Positions 1 through 7,650 of a stretch of DNA of 41,839 bases are shown here, piece by piece (the first letter of the stretch is position 1; the number at the start of each line of letters is the position of its first letter). The notes under the pieces are model-generated. The model saw only the letters and a program-made list of their open reading frames with translations, did no database searches and was not told the origin of the DNA. Source of the stretch: Lachnospiraceae bacterium (GTDB lineage: Bacteria > Bacillota > Clostridia > Lachnospirales > Lachnospiraceae). The stretch is taken from positions 1 through 41,839 of the forward strand of contig JAIEAP010000015.1 in NCBI GenBank assembly GCA_029071325.1, in the 5' to 3' direction. Both the position numbers and the translations under genes were made by a program.

Positions 1-82
<82 letters not shown>

Positions 83-289
83 AAAGTTTTTCCTTTCAGA
101 ATCAGTCTGGCTGTTTCCGAAAAATTTTACTGTTTTAGGTCGCATTCTTCAATGCTGTCCTGAATGATCTTGCGATCCAATGGACCGCGTTTTCTCAAAA
201 TCTTTCAAGGTTATTTCACTGTTCAGTTATCAAGGTTCTTGTCCGCGTCTGCATTGTCTGTCGACTCTGTTTTCGCGGTCAGCTTGTTT

Positions 290-318
290 ATATTATCACA
301 GAGAATATTCTTTGTCAA
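290..318 (-). promoter_or_regulatory. rRNA operon promoter
   Basis: On the minus strand there is a perfect -35 TTGACA (313-318) and a -10 TAATAT (290-295) separated by exactly 17 bases. It lies about 200 bases before the 16S start. The leader between promoter and 16S (83-289) contains no gene; it includes CTTGATAACTGAAC at about 225-245, resembling Firmicute rRNA leaders. Confidence 0.85.
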
Positions 319-353
319 CAACTTTTTTACACTTTTTTCCGCATCTTTCTCCG

Positions 354-374
354 AAAAAAATGTCGGCTGCCAAC
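354..374 (-). terminator. Intrinsic terminator after tRNA-Ser
   Basis: The minus strand reads GTTGG-CAG-CCGAC (362-374), a short hairpin with one G-U pair, followed by ATTTTTTT. It sits between tRNA-Ser(GGA) and the rRNA promoter and would separate the two transcription units. Confidence 0.6.
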
Positions 375-398
375 TGCGTGAAATATGCACAAGCAAGC

Positions 399-487
399 GG
401 AGAAGGAGGGATTTGAACCCTCGCGCCGCTATTAACGACCTGCACCCTTTCCAGGGGTGTCCCTTCGGCCAGCTTGGGTACTTCTCC
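399..487 (-). tRNA. tRNA-Ser (anticodon GGA)
   Basis: The complement folds as a class II tRNA. Acceptor arms are GGAGAAG and CTTCTCC, the anticodon loop contains GGA, there is a long variable arm, and the T arm is GAGGGTTCAAATCCCTC. The 89-base length fits serine tRNA. The CCA end is not encoded. It is read together with the second tRNA-Ser upstream. Confidence 0.95.
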
Positions 488-562
488 GAATTCATTACAC
501 AGCCTTATGGGACCCTAGTGATTCCATAAGGTTTATTTATTTGTATCGAGCAAGTCGATAAC

Positions 563-647
563 GGAGAGAGTGGGATTCGAACCCACGCGCCCTTGCGGAC
601 AAACGGTTTTCAAGACCGCCTCGTTATGACCACTTCGATATCTCTCC
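563..647 (-). tRNA. tRNA-Ser (anticodon TGA)
   Basis: Class II tRNA on the complement: acceptor GGAGAGA with TCTCTCC, anticodon TGA in the loop CTTGAAA, a variable arm, and T arm GTGGGTTCGAATCCCAC. The first gene of a two-tRNA unit that precedes the rRNA promoter. No CCA is encoded. Confidence 0.95.
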
Positions 648-678
648 ATGTGATACGCCTTAAATCAGCGCAAATATG

Positions 679-707
679 ATTCTATCATCAATTTTTTCAC
701 ATGTCAA
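679..707 (-). promoter_or_regulatory. Promoter of the tRNA-Ser pair
   Basis: Minus-strand TTGACA (702-707), 17-base spacer, TAGAAT (679-684), ending about 30 bases before the tRNA-Ser(TGA) 5' end. Confidence 0.8.
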
Positions 708-736
708 TATCCATTTTTAGATTTTAATACCAGATT

Positions 737-1450
737 TTAAACCGGCCTGTATTCCTCCTTATGATTTTGCATCAGCAGTTCCGCCATCTGCAAATCCTCT
801 GGCGTGGTTATCTTCAGGTTTCTGTAAGAGCCCTCTAAAATATGAACCTGAACTTTGCTATAACGCTCTACCGCCATGGCGTCATCCGTGATTTCCTCTG
901 CCCCCTCTGCCAGCATCCTGTCATAGGCACTGCGTATCAGCGGGTAGGCAAAGGTCTGCGGTGTCTGAACGCTCCACAGCCTGCTGCGGTCCGGCGTTGC
1001 CTGCACCACCCCATCCTCATCTGCCGTCTTGATGGTATCCTTCACTGGGACAGCCGCAATACACGCTCCGGTTTTTGTTACCATTTCCATGCTGCGGGAA
1101 ATGATTTCCCTGCTCACACAGGGTCGTGCCCCATCATGAATCAGTACATAATCGGAATTCTCACAGCACTGCAGTCCGCAGTAAACCGAATGATAGCGTT
1201 CCCTTCCTCCCGCCGTGATATGCGTGATCTTCTGCAGTCCATACCGCTCCACCACTTCTTTCCGGCAGAACTCCTCTTCCCCTTCCCCGGTCACCAGAAC
1301 AATCTCATCTACCGGACTATCGGCAAAAGCTTTCAGCGCATAATAGATGACCGGTCTGCCCGCCAGCATCAGATATTGTTTGTGAACCGTGCTTCCCATA
1401 CGGCTGCCCTTGCCCGCAGCCAAAACAATTGCCGTGTATTTTGCCATCAT
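737..1450 (-). CDS. ispD: 2-C-methyl-D-erythritol 4-phosphate cytidylyltransferase (IspD)
   Basis: IspD joins CTP to methylerythritol phosphate in the MEP route to isoprenoids, in the cytosol. The 237-residue protein has the usual family length. Near the N-terminus is the nucleotide-binding motif AAGKGSRMG (11-19) followed by a conserved HKQY. HDGARP is at 105-110, PVKDTIK at 135-141, and QTPQTF at 162-167. All are IspD hallmarks. Two adjacent ATGs (1450 and 1447) follow GGGAG, so the start is uncertain by one codon. It is the last gene of the tsa/rnz operon, 43 bases after tsaD, which is not an obvious functional partner. No terminator hairpin is evident after it. Confidence 0.95.
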   Translation of the reverse strand: MMAKYTAIVLAAGKGSRMGSTVHKQYLMLAGRPVIYYALKAFADSPVDEIVLVTGEGEEEFCRKEVVERYGLQKITHITAGGRERYHSVYCGLQCCENSDYVLIHDGARPCVSREIISRSMEMVTKTGACIAAVPVKDTIKTADEDGVVQATPDRSRLWSVQTPQTFAYPLIRSAYDRMLAEGAEEITDDAMAVERYSKVQVHILEGSYRNLKITTPEDLQMAELLMQNHKEEYRPV

Positions 1451-1493
1451 ATTCTCCCAGGATTACCTTAACTTCAACTATATAGGATTACGC

Positions 1494-2525
1494 TTATCGT
1501 TCTCCTAACTTCAGATTCGGAACCGCATTCAGATCCAGACCGGATCGGGCGCCGGACTGAAACTCATAATACGCCGCCGCACCGATCATTGCTGCATTGT
1601 CCGTACACAGAATGGGGGACGGATGATAAAACGACACCCCCCGCTTCTGACACGCTTCTTCCATCGCACGCCGCAGCGCACCGTTGGATGCAACGCCGCC
1701 CGCAATCGCAAATTTATCCGCACCACAACTCTCCACCGCCTGCATGGAATGCTCTACCAGCACGTCAATCACTGCCTTCTGGAAGGATGCCGCCACATCC
1801 GCCTGCACGATCTCGATCCCCTTCATACGGCAGCCATTCAGATAATTCAGCACCGCGGACTTTAAGCCGCTGAAGCTGAAGTCATATTCCCCGTCCGCAA
1901 CCTTCGGACGCGGAAATGTGATTGCTTCCTGATTTCCAGACTCTGCCGCCTTTTCGATTTTGGGGCCTCCCGGATAGCCCAGTCCAATCGCCCGCGCCAC
2001 CTTATCAAATGCCTCGCCTGCCGCATCATCTCTCGTACGTCCCAATACCTCATATTTCCCATAATCTATCACACGCACCAGATGCGTATGACCACCAGAT
2101 ACCACCAGACACAAAAACGGCGGGGCAAGCTCCGGCCGTTCAATATAATTTGCACTGATATGTCCCTCAATATGATGTACACCCACCAGCGGAATACCGC
2201 GGGCATAACTGATCGCTTTTGCCTCAGCTACCCCCACCAGCAGCGCCCCCACCAGTCCCGGTCCGTATGTCACACCTATGGCGTCAATCTCATTCCAATC
2301 CGCCTGTGCATCCTGCATAGCCTGATTTATGACCTGATTGATCTTCTCGATATGCTTGCGGGAAGCAATCTCCGGCACGACACCGCCATACAGGGTGTGC
2401 AGCGCAATCTGGGAAGAAATCACATTGGAACGGACATCACGTCCATTTACCACAACAGCTGCCGCAGTTTCATCACAGGAGCTTTCAATGGCCAGGATTG
2501 CAATATCACCGTCACTCTTCTGCAT
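1494..2525 (-). CDS. tsaD: tRNA N6-threonylcarbamoyladenosine transferase TsaD
   Basis: TsaD transfers the threonylcarbamoyl group to A37 of ANN-decoding tRNAs, working with TsaB and TsaE, both encoded in this operon. The 343-residue form starts at ATG 2525 behind GGGAGGAG. A longer upstream reading frame exists but lacks homology-like sequence. ESSCDET lies at 14-20, and the metal-binding HHIEGH at 117-122 (HxxxH ligands H118 and H122). The ATPase motif VSGGHT is at 142-147 and CTDNAAMIG is near the C-terminus. The start overlaps the end of the preceding gene by 14 bases, suggesting translational coupling. Confidence 0.97.
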   Translation of the reverse strand: MQKSDGDIAILAIESSCDETAAAVVVNGRDVRSNVISSQIALHTLYGGVVPEIASRKHIEKINQVINQAMQDAQADWNEIDAIGVTYGPGLVGALLVGVAEAKAISYARGIPLVGVHHIEGHISANYIERPELAPPFLCLVVSGGHTHLVRVIDYGKYEVLGRTRDDAAGEAFDKVARAIGLGYPGGPKIEKAAESGNQEAITFPRPKVADGEYDFSFSGLKSAVLNYLNGCRMKGIEIVQADVAASFQKAVIDVLVEHSMQAVESCGADKFAIAGGVASNGALRRAMEEACQKRGVSFYHPSPILCTDNAAMIGAAAYYEFQSGARSGLDLNAVPNLKLGER

Positions 2526-3099
2526 TGATCTCGTCTCCTCCCAACAGTACAAAGCCCAGTATCTTCCAATTCCCTTCGTCATCCTTCCGCAGGATATACT
2601 GCTGATTACTGCGGGTGTATGCCTTGGGCGAACGCACAAAATATGAGGACGCCACATAAGCACATTCCCTGCCCTCTACCGTCTGCTGTACCACCTCATC
2701 ACTGTCACATACCGTTGATGTATTAATGGTCTTGTCTGTTTCATGGAAGATTTCCACATCCGCCTGCATATTGCTGAAGAACACATCCTGAGGATTTTCT
2801 TCCAGAAGCTCCTCATCCATCATTCCCCGTAACTGCCCCAAAAGCTTCGCAAATTCCTCATCTGTATATTCTTCGTTGTACAGACAGAGAATCGCACGAT
2901 TATAGAACTTCACCACTTCCCTCGGCGTTCCTGGATAGTCATTATCCAGATTCTTACTCAATACGAACGTAACCTCATCCACCTCCGTCAGATTCTCCAC
3001 CGAGCGCGGGGTACGGTTCGTCAGATAATAATAGAAGCCTGCCACCAGACCAACAACCACCACCGCAATCAATGTCATTTTGACTTTCTTCATGGTCAT
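2512..3099 (-). CDS. Membrane-anchored protein, DUF6715-like
   Basis: A 195-residue protein with one N-terminal membrane segment (about residues 7-26) directly after a basic start. The acidic remainder is predicted outside the membrane. No catalytic motif is recognised. The C-terminal half contains several aromatic and charged conserved-looking blocks ([26 protein letters not shown]), the style of a small sensor or lipoprotein-like fold. I associate it with the DUF6715 family found beside tsaD in Lachnospiraceae, from memory only. Its start overlaps the rnz stop by 4 bases (ATGA) and its end overlaps the tsaD start, so it is a fixed member of this operon. MTM and MKK starts are both possible. 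Confidence 0.8.
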   Translation of the reverse strand: MTMKKVKMTLIAVVVVGLVAGFYYYLTNRTPRSVENLTEVDEVTFVLSKNLDNDYPGTPREVVKFYNRAILCLYNEEYTDEEFAKLLGQLRGMMDEELLEENPQDVFFSNMQADVEIFHETDKTINTSTVCDSDEVVQQTVEGRECAYVASSYFVRSPKAYTRSNQQYILRKDDEGNWKILGFVLLGGDEINAEE

Positions 3100-4007
3100 T
3101 CCTCCTCAAAATCAAGTTCTACTGTTTTGCCATCCTTACCCAGATATGCGCCAGGATAAATCGTCCTTACAGCCTCCATATAATCTTCCCCCCTGACCAG
3201 CGAGGGACTGAAATGGGTCAGCCACAATTCCTTTACCTGCGCATCCGCTGCCAGCCGTGCCGCCTCATAAAAGGTCATGTGCTTATACTGCTTTGCCTTG
3301 ACAAGTTTCTCTTTCTCCGCGTACATACCCTCGCAAATAAAGAGATCCGCCCCTCTGGCATGTTCCACAATACTGTTGGTCGGCCGGGTGTCGGTACAAT
3401 AAGTCACTTTAATTCCTTTCCGCGCAGGTCCCAACACCATATCCGGCGTAAAGGTCCTGCCATCTTCTACCACTGTCTGTCCCTTCTGAAGAAGGCTCCA
3501 GGCACGTTTGGGAATTCCCGCCTCCTCGGCACGTTCCACCAAAAAGCGTCCCTTCCTGGGAATCTCCAGCGTATACCCATAACATACCACATTGTGATTT
3601 ACCCGGAACGCGTGAATTGTATAACCCTTAATCTCTATGGTCTGTTCCGGCTCCGACAGCTCTATGAACCGAAGTTCAAAGGGAAGCTCCGGCGCGATCA
3701 CCCGCAGCGAATTGACTACCCGCTCCAGTCCTTTCGGACCGATCATTACCAGCGGTTCCGTTCGCTCAGCATTTCCCATAGTGAGCAGTATTCCCGGCAG
3801 ACCGCTGATATGGTCTGCATGATAATGGGTAAAACACATCACGTCTACAGGTTTTAAGCTCCAGCCCTTTTCCTTGACAGCAATCTGCGTGCCTTCCCCA
3901 CAGTCAATCATCAGATTGCTTCCATTATATCTTGTCATCAAAGAGGTAAGCCACCGATACGGCAGCGGCATCATTCCTCCGGTCCCCAATAAACAGACAT
4001 CTAACAT
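3096..4007 (-). CDS. rnz: Ribonuclease Z
   Basis: RNase Z is the metallo-beta-lactamase-fold endonuclease that trims tRNA precursor 3' ends. The protein has 303 residues, the usual length of the short form. The zinc motif HYHADH is at 61-66, with a further aspartate in TYCTDTRPT and a histidine in WLTHFSP near the C-terminus. The N-terminal LGTGGMMP is typical. The gene lies inside a tRNA modification operon; notably none of the three tRNA genes in this window encodes CCA in the DNA, which is the substrate type this enzyme handles. It is separated by 19 bases from the small CxxC gene and overlaps the next gene by 4 bases. Confidence 0.95.
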   Translation of the reverse strand: MLDVCLLGTGGMMPLPYRWLTSLMTRYNGSNLMIDCGEGTQIAVKEKGWSLKPVDVMCFTHYHADHISGLPGILLTMGNAERTEPLVMIGPKGLERVVNSLRVIAPELPFELRFIELSEPEQTIEIKGYTIHAFRVNHNVVCYGYTLEIPRKGRFLVERAEEAGIPKRAWSLLQKGQTVVEDGRTFTPDMVLGPARKGIKVTYCTDTRPTNSIVEHARGADLFICEGMYAEKEKLVKAKQYKHMTFYEAARLAADAQVKELWLTHFSPSLVRGEDYMEAVRTIYPGAYLGKDGKTVELDFEEE

Positions 4008-4026
4008 CCTGTACCTCTAGCTTCCT

Positions 4027-4221
4027 TTATACAAACTCCGTAGTCTCGCCAACCTCCGGCGCAACCGCAAACTGACGGACCCACGCATCAAAACATTCTT
4101 CGCAGATTCTCATCTCAAATGTGCTGCCGTCCTTGTCAGAAAAATATCCCCACTGTTTTTTTACATATAAATAATCCTGCTTTTTTTCACAAATTTTTTT
4201 GCCGCAGCAATTACATACCAT
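4027..4221 (-). CDS. Small CxxC protein, function unknown
   Basis: A 64-residue protein behind GGAGGAAGAAAAAT. Two cysteine pairs, CNCCGKKIC near the N-terminus and CEEC in the middle, suggest a small zinc-binding knuckle. The end is acidic. The family is not recognised with certainty; similar small treble-clef-like proteins occur in Clostridia. Its place between rimI and rnz on the same strand suggests co-transcription, although a possible weak promoter lies just upstream. Confidence 0.75.
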   Translation of the reverse strand: MVCNCCGKKICEKKQDYLYVKKQWGYFSDKDGSTFEMRICEECFDAWVRQFAVAPEVGETTEFV

Positions 4222-4282
4222 ATTTTTCTTCCTCCATCCGTAATCAGATTCCCCGTCATAGCGCGGAGTATTTGCGCTTACT

Positions 4283-4311
4283 ATTATAACGTGTCCCGGA
4301 TGGAATCCCAG
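4283..4311 (-). promoter_or_regulatory. Possible weak internal promoter
   Basis: A good -10 TATAAT (4283-4288) is preceded, 17 bases upstream, by a poor -35 CTGGGA (4306-4311). It lies in the 96-base gap between rimI and the small CxxC gene, the largest gap in the operon. Confidence 0.3.
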
Positions 4312-4317
4312 TGGGAA

Positions 4318-4797
4318 TTACTGGTCCAGCTTCATGAGTTTGGCATCCTCCACCGGATTGCGGTAAAAATTCCTGCGCAGGCCAGTCTCCATAAAACCGC
4401 AGCTTTCATATAGCCGGATCGCATTTTCGTTGGACACACGGACTTCCAGGAACAGAACATGCACCTCTAACGCCAGTGTCCTGCGCTGCAATTCTTCCAG
4501 CAGTCTCCTGCCTATCCCTCTGCCCCGACAGTCCCGGCGCACCGCCACATTGGTAATCTCACCTTCATCGAAAGACAGATATATGCCGCAATAACCCACC
4601 AGTTCCTCTCCCCACATCGCTGACAAAAACATCGCATGGGGAGCTTCCAGCGCCTCCAGAAATCCCTGTTCACTCCATGGCTCTCCAAAGTACTCCCGCT
4701 CCATTGCCGCAGCCTGCGGGACATCTCCACACTCCATAGCGCGAATCAATACTTCATTTTCCAGACCTGCCACGGCGTTATTTCCGCTAGCCCTCAT
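4318..4797 (-). CDS. rimI: Ribosomal-protein-alanine N-acetyltransferase RimI (GNAT family)
   Basis: A GNAT acetyltransferase of 159 residues, expected to acetylate a protein N-terminus such as that of ribosomal protein S18. The beta-4 strand segment ITNVAV (81-86) is followed by the acetyl-CoA loop CRGRGIG (to about 96). A C-terminal RLYESCGF and FYRNP match RimI. The start chosen is ATG 4797 behind GGAGC, overlapping the tsaB stop by 11 bases; a longer frame upstream reads through tsaB and is not credible. tsaB-rimI-tsaD linkage is common in Firmicutes. Confidence 0.9.
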   Translation of the reverse strand: MRASGNNAVAGLENEVLIRAMECGDVPQAAAMEREYFGEPWSEQGFLEALEAPHAMFLSAMWGEELVGYCGIYLSFDEGEITNVAVRRDCRGRGIGRRLLEELQRRTLALEVHVLFLEVRVSNENAIRLYESCGFMETGLRRNFYRNPVEDAKLMKLDQ

Positions 4798-5497
4798 GTG
4801 CCTGCTCCAACCGTTCCCGCTCTGCCTGAGACAGGCGAAGATACTCCGGCCGGTGTTCCTCCGCCCGCTGTACCTGTCCCCTAGAATAATAAATCTCTCC
4901 CAGCGCAGCAACAGATGCCGCTCGCTGCTTATTCATATGTGCAGGTGCGAAAGAATACGGCACCGAGCAATTTTCCCGAATATAGGACCCAAACACCGGA
5001 ACGCCGTCTCCCAGGAAAACCACCGGCCGCCCCTGATCGTTCACTTTCGCCACAATGTCCTCAATCCCGGTCACACACTGCGGCTCTATGACACTAAGCG
5101 CTCCTTCCTCAAAGGAATATAATCCCGTATAAGTCTGACTGCGTCTGGCATCCATCAGCGGAGCCACCAATGCACTGCTCCCCCACAGATTATATGCCAA
5201 TGCTTCCACAGTCGGCACAGCGATCAACGGTTTATCCAACGCCAGGCCAAGCCCCTTTGCTGTTGCCGCGCCGATGCGCAGTCCCGTGAAAGACCCTGGT
5301 CCCGCCGCCAGCGCAATGGCGTCTATCGTCTTAAGATCCAGTTCTATCATCCTTGCCGCCTCATCCAGCATGGGCAGCAGTGTCTGGGAATGTGTCTTCT
5401 TATAATTTACCGTAAACTCCGCCAGAAGATTATCATCCTCTACCACTGCCACGGATGCCACCAGCCCGGAACTGTCCAATCCCAGAATCTTCATCAT
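4787..5497 (-). CDS. tsaB: t6A biosynthesis protein TsaB
   Basis: TsaB is the ASKHA-fold scaffold partner of TsaD. The 236-residue protein begins with the family's ILGLDSSG and carries PGSFTGLRIG at 65-75, its most diagnostic segment. It lacks the metal-binding histidines of TsaD, as expected. The start overlaps the tsaE stop by 4 bases (ATGA). With tsaE and tsaD here, only the TsaC/Sua5 carbamoyl-adenylate enzyme is missing from the window. Confidence 0.95.
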   Translation of the reverse strand: MMKILGLDSSGLVASVAVVEDDNLLAEFTVNYKKTHSQTLLPMLDEAARMIELDLKTIDAIALAAGPGSFTGLRIGAATAKGLGLALDKPLIAVPTVEALAYNLWGSSALVAPLMDARRSQTYTGLYSFEEGALSVIEPQCVTGIEDIVAKVNDQGRPVVFLGDGVPVFGSYIRENCSVPYSFAPAHMNKQRAASVAALGEIYYSRGQVQRAEEHRPEYLRLSQAERERLEQAHEG

Positions 5498-5940
5498 GTC
5501 ACCTCTTCTATGGTTATTTTTCGGTAATCAAATCCATTCTCCGGCTTCTTCTCTACGGTAATCCTGCAATACCGCTCCGGCAGTATTTCCTCGATCAGGT
5601 TGCCCCACTCGATCATGGTGACCCCTTCTCCATAAAAATAATCCTCATAACCAATCTCTTCCATCTCTTCCACGTCACCGATGCGGTACACGTCAAAGTG
5701 ATAAAATGGCAGTCTGCCCTGATCATAGACCTGTACAATGGTGAATGTAGGGCTGCTGACGGGTTCCGTGATCCCAAGTCCCCGGGCAATCCCCTGGGTC
5801 AGCACCGTCTTGCCGACACCCAGATCACCAATCAATGTATATACGCTGCCGGGGGCTGCCTGTCTGCCAATCCGAACTCCAAGCTCTGCCGTTTCCTCCG
5901 GCGTAAATGTTTCATATATTCCAAACGTGATTTCTTCCAT
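5494..5940 (-). CDS. tsaE: t6A biosynthesis ATPase TsaE
   Basis: A 148-residue P-loop protein needed to reset the TsaBD complex during t6A synthesis. The Walker A motif GDLGVGKT is at 38-45. It is followed by SSPTFTIVQVY (about 62-72), HFDVYRI (81-87) and IEWG (110-113), which are the TsaE signatures. The length is normal. It is the second gene of the operon, 42 bases after the YcxB-like gene, and overlaps tsaB by 4 bases. Confidence 0.96.
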   Translation of the reverse strand: MEEITFGIYETFTPEETAELGVRIGRQAAPGSVYTLIGDLGVGKTVLTQGIARGLGITEPVSSPTFTIVQVYDQGRLPFYHFDVYRIGDVEEMEEIGYEDYFYGEGVTMIEWGNLIEEILPERYCRITVEKKPENGFDYRKITIEEVT

Positions 5941-5982
5941 CTTACACCCTGCCGCGCTACCGTTTCCTTTCCGGCCGCCCTT

Positions 5983-6486
5983 CTATTTCTTCACTTGCTT
6001 CATGCGGTTCTGATAATTCTTCAGATATTTTCCCGCCAGAGCACATAACTCCTCATACTGACCGCCCAGCGAAGCCCTGGGAATAATATACGCATTGATC
6101 CGGTTGCTGTATATCAGAATGTTATGCTTTGTAGACACCATCTTATAGATCTGCTTCCAGGGGAGTGTTGCGGCCTCGTCTCCTACCGTCACATGAACGC
6201 CCTCTTCATCAAAACTGTAATGGAGCGTCTGCTGTAGCACCTCCGACATGGCAATCTGCCGCTTTGCCCTTCCCCAAAGCGTCAGCGGGAGATAACAAAG
6301 AAAGACAACGCCAAACACGATATAAAGAACACTGTAGGTCAATTCCACATCTCCCCAGGTAGCTATCGCCGCCACAAATGCAATAATTGCAACCACTATG
6401 GATACAATTCCATGAAAGCCCGTATACATATGGTACATGTGAAAACGATACATATCCTGAGAAGTAATCTTTACATCAAATTCCAT
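5983..6486 (-). CDS. YcxB-like membrane protein
   Basis: A 167-residue protein with an N-terminal cytosolic strand pair, two membrane helices (about 24-44 and 51-71) and a C-terminal beta-rich domain. This C-terminal part contains HYSFDEEGVHVT and LPWKQIYKM, the pattern of the YcxB-like domain. Function is unknown in this family. It is the first gene of the t6A operon, right behind a good promoter. A link with t6A synthesis is not implied by the sequence beyond co-transcription. Confidence 0.8.
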   Translation of the reverse strand: MEFDVKITSQDMYRFHMYHMYTGFHGIVSIVVAIIAFVAAIATWGDVELTYSVLYIVFGVVFLCYLPLTLWGRAKRQIAMSEVLQQTLHYSFDEEGVHVTVGDEAATLPWKQIYKMVSTKHNILIYSNRINAYIIPRASLGGQYEELCALAGKYLKNYQNRMKQVKK

Positions 6487-6522
6487 TGGCGCTGTCTCTC
6501 CTTCTATGCTATTACTGTCGTT

Positions 6523-6551
6523 AGTATAGCATTATTTGGAAGATTAGACAA
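6523..6551 (-). promoter_or_regulatory. Promoter of the ycxB-tsaE-tsaB-rimI-rnz-tsaD-ispD operon
   Basis: Minus-strand TTGTCT (6546-6551), 17-base spacer, TATACT (6523-6528), about 37 bases before the first start codon. Confidence 0.75.
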
Positions 6552-6569
6552 TCACTTTCCTTCTTACGC

Positions 6570-7208
6570 TTACTTATTCCCCTTGATAAAAGGAGAAATA
6601 TACTTGTAGATCAAAAAGGTAATTCCCACACTGAGCATCCCCTTAAGGAACGTAAAGGGCATGTTAAACACCAGCAGACACTGCAGCAGGTTCTCCATAT
6701 GTCCGCCCACCACAGACGCAATGGCATTGTACGCTGCCACGATTGCCTCACGATCCATAAAAGCCTCATAAATCGGATATACCACAAAATAGTTAGAAAA
6801 TACGCTGATGACCGCCATCGCGACCGCCCCTGCCAGGGAACCGATCAGCGCACCCAGGCGGTTCTTCTTATACTTATAAACCAATCCTGCCGGCAGCACA
6901 AACGCCACCCCCAGCACAAAATTGGACAGTTCTCCCACACCCCCCGTGCTGGTCATCAGCAGGTGCAATAAGTTCTTAACAAGACATACCGTCACACCGC
7001 TGACAGGCCCCAATGCAAACGTCGCTATCAACGCCGGAAGTTCCGACAGATCCAGCTTGATAAATGCCGGCATGAAAGGAACGGAAAAATCCAGAAACAT
7101 CAGGATGAACGCAATCGCAGACAGCATTGCTGTCATGGTGAGATAACGCGCATTCACCCTGCTTCCCGACTTTCTGGCCATTGTTGTTGTTCTTTGTTTT
7201 GTGTTCAT
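6570..7208 (-). CDS. ribU: Riboflavin ECF transporter S component RibU
   Basis: The substrate-binding membrane subunit of an energy-coupling-factor importer for riboflavin. The 212-residue protein has about six hydrophobic helices. LDLSELPALIATFALGP and the following NLLHLLMTSTGGVGEL match RibU. A basic N-terminus (residues 1-20) precedes helix 1. ATG 7208 lies behind AAAGGAG at good spacing. The assignment is strengthened by the FMN riboswitch and terminator directly upstream, which would switch the gene off when FMN is plentiful. The shared ECF ATPase and T subunits are not in this window. Confidence 0.95.
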   Translation of the reverse strand: MNTKQRTTTMARKSGSRVNARYLTMTAMLSAIAFILMFLDFSVPFMPAFIKLDLSELPALIATFALGPVSGVTVCLVKNLLHLLMTSTGGVGELSNFVLGVAFVLPAGLVYKYKKNRLGALIGSLAGAVAMAVISVFSNYFVVYPIYEAFMDREAIVAAYNAIASVVGGHMENLLQCLLVFNMPFTFLKGMLSVGITFLIYKYISPFIKGNK

Positions 7209-7296
7209 TGTGATCTACTCCTTTACTGATATTTTCGTATCCGGTCAAGGAAATTCCGAGAATCAGTCAGCGGTCTGCCATGTCAAAGCAGCGAAT

Positions 7297-7326
7297 AAAA
7301 AATCCCCGGATTGAAAAAATCCGGGG
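7297..7326 (-). terminator. Riboswitch-controlled intrinsic terminator before ribU
   Basis: On the minus strand CCCCGGATT (7318-7326), a 5-base loop, AATCCGGGG (7304-7312), then ATTTTTT. It sits between the FMN aptamer and the ribU ribosome binding site, so it is the likely OFF structure of the riboswitch. Confidence 0.85.
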
Positions 7327-7438
7327 ACATCAAATACACTGCCATCATATCAAGTGCTCTGCACATGGTATGCGCTTCGCGATGCACGCTCGCTTCGCTC
7401 GACGCGGTATAATATCTAACAATATTATTATGACTGCT

Positions 7439-7580
7439 TATCTTCTCCCATCCAGACTATACTGTCGGTTTTGGATTCTCACCAAATCAGCTGCATGCAG
7501 CTCACGGACTTATACGCCAGGCGTACTCACCGTCGGTCGGGAATTTATGCGATGCATATCACCCTGCCCCGAAGACTTCC
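7439..7580 (-). promoter_or_regulatory. FMN riboswitch (RFN element)
   Basis: The complement carries the conserved RFN blocks in order: TCTTCGGGGCAGGGTGA, ATTCCCGACCGACGGT, AGTCCGTGAGC, GATTTGGTGAGAATCC, AAACCGACAGTATAGTCTGG and ATGGGAGAAGA. The helix P1 strands TCTTC and GAAGA close the aptamer. The peripheral loops have normal sizes. It controls ribU downstream through the terminator at 7297-7326. The unusually GC-rich linker (7371-7410) is discussed as a finding. Confidence 0.97.
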
Positions 7581-7650
7581 TATTCAATTGATACAAAATT
7601 ATTCTATGTCCGTCACGGCTATTTGTCAAGACTTTTTCCCAGATTATCGT

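Noticed and set aside
842-1471. Long plus-strand open frame opposite ispD
   Set aside because: It is the antisense shadow of ispD, has no ribosome binding site and reads as Cys/His/Arg-rich noise.
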